The position numbers and the translations under genes are program-made. Shown in pieces: positions 63,510 to 64,000 of a DNA stretch of 64,000 nucleotides. How positions within the stretch are numbered: the first letter of the stretch is position 1; every line of letters begins with the position of its first letter. Under the pieces are notes generated by a model. It was not told where the DNA came from. It saw only the letters and a list, made by a program, of their open reading frames with translations, and searched no databases. This stretch comes from an uncultured Chloroflexales bacterium (GTDB taxonomy: Bacteria > Chloroflexota > Chloroflexia > Chloroflexales > Chloroflexaceae): NCBI GenBank assembly GCA_937918935.1, contig CAKZSI010000026.1, positions 39,594 to 103,593 of the forward strand. The letters run 5' to 3'.

Positions 63510-63574
63510 AGGCCTCCCCCTCATACGGTTCTGGATGGTGGATCAGGCACAGAGTCTCTCTAGATGGGCGGAAG

Positions 63575-63596
63575 GTGGGAAAACCGGTCTCCCCAC
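63575..63596. repeat. Family A palindrome between hdrC and hdrB
   Basis: GTGGGAAAACCGGTCTCCCC at 63575-63594 is a slightly diverged copy; with CAC to 63596 it forms a hairpin in the 179-bp hdrC-hdrB gap. Confidence 0.65.
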
Positions 63597-63688
63597 GCTC
63601 CTTAAAGACAGGTGTCGGACAGGGGATGGGCGGGGAGGCCGCGCCTCGCCGCGTCTCTCCAGGCGGCACACCCGGCGCGCGCTCCGTC

Positions 63689-64000
63689 TTACGCCGAATG
63701 GGCGGCGTCAATCTCGCGGGCTTTATCGAGAATGGCCTTCAACTGATCGATCTGCCGGATCGGGCGGGGGTTGAGATCGAGGCGCTTGCGCTTGAGCAAG
63801 CCCATGCCAAGCGGCGCCATCTTCAGCGCGTCGAGGGGGCGATGGCTGAGATAGTAGCGCGTGATCAGCCCCAGTTCGAAGCTGCGCCCGTAGCTCTCCA
63901 CGTGATCGACGAAAGTCTGCGCGAACCCCGGCGCTCTGGGCGCGGTGGTCTGCGCGCTGTAGCCGGCCTTGATGGCCATGCGTTTCAGGGTGTACATCAC
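63689..64000 (-). CDS. hdrC: Heterodisulfide reductase subunit C, N-terminus outside window
   Basis: The frame is open to the right edge; about 104 codons are visible and read as the C-terminal half of HdrC. Visible blocks are YTLKRMAIKAGYSAQTTAPRAP, FAQTFVDHVESYGRSFELGL and MGLLKRKRLDLNPRPIRQIDQL. The two ferredoxin motifs of HdrC lie in the missing N-terminal part. The apparent GTG at the edge is probably internal, since HdrC is normally about 180-190 residues. Position upstream of hdrB supports the call. Confidence 0.8.
   Translation of the reverse strand: MMYTLKRMAIKAGYSAQTTAPRAPGFAQTFVDHVESYGRSFELGLITRYYLSHRPLDALKMAPLGMGLLKRKRLDLNPRPIRQIDQLKAILDKAREIDAAHSA

Noticed and set aside
1..64000. 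tRNA, rRNA or transposase genes
   Set aside because: None could be recognised on either strand by conserved arms or protein motifs; a tRNA covariance scan would be needed to exclude degenerate cases.

Overview
The window is GC-rich, gene-dense bacterial chromosome. It carries about 41 protein genes, one possible gene remnant and no tRNA, rRNA, CRISPR array, transposase or phage gene that I could find. The gene mix suggests a free-living Chloroflexota bacterium, possibly class Chloroflexia: a stand-alone DICT domain, DUF4097 and DUF2156 proteins, an F420/Ddn-type oxidoreductase, PEP carboxylase, an Mvh/Hdr hydrogenase operon and many WXG/FHA/kinase genes. That assignment is inference from gene content only, because no marker gene is present.

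Layout. 1-2.9 kb: CapA-like protein (C-terminus outside the window), alpha/beta hydrolase, small zinc-ribbon protein. 3.0-14.7 kb: a giant cyclic beta-1,2-glucan synthase-type protein (GT84 + glycoamylase + GH94) convergent with a secreted DUF5060 glycoside hydrolase. 15-21.7 kb: Ddn-like oxidoreductase, then DUF5132 and HMA_2 proteins and a P2A-like cation ATPase with its own HMA_2-like N-terminus, followed by a divergent MetK. 21.7-36 kb: PEP carboxylase, glutathione peroxidase, aldehyde dehydrogenase, RibD-type reductase, DICT protein, methyltransferase, YacP-type NYN nuclease, DUF4097 protein, M23 peptidase, a possible GT39 remnant, a DUF2156 acyltransferase-like protein and a nuclease lipoprotein.

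36.4-53.4 kb is the most interesting part: a divergent two-arm type VII (WXG100) secretion-like locus. The left arm encodes an FHA/VWA-like membrane protein, a Ser/Thr kinase and a PP2C phosphatase with 4-base overlaps, then a lipoprotein and an FGE-sulfatase-fold (SUMF1-like) protein. The right arm encodes two small WXG proteins, a second SUMF1-like protein, a 1000-residue Trp-repeat membrane protein, a three-domain EccC/EssC-type ATPase and a YukD-like/FHA fusion. The kinase/PP2C/FHA/lipoprotein/SUMF1 set resembles the threonine-phosphorylation switch of some type VI systems, here attached to a type VII motor. The region between the arms contains an 18-bp inverted pair, a 15-bp tandem repeat and a 19-bp inverted repeat. 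Two direct copies of a long dispersed repeat bracket the locus.

53.9-64 kb: a second zinc-ribbon protein, GltD-type oxidoreductase, a cNMP-binding protein, and a leftward operon for a methyl-viologen-type [NiFe] hydrogenase joined to heterodisulfide reductase (hdrC-hdrB-hdrA-mvhD-mvhG-mvhA-maturation protease). hdrC runs off the right edge.

Most of the longer intergenic gaps are punctuated by short palindromic repeats. The commonest core is GGGGAAACCAGGTTTCCCC, with at least 14 copies in 64 kb, often paired with a GGAGGGC/GCCCTCC hairpin. One copy supplies the last codons of the glucan synthase gene, and three form a 74-bp tandem array.
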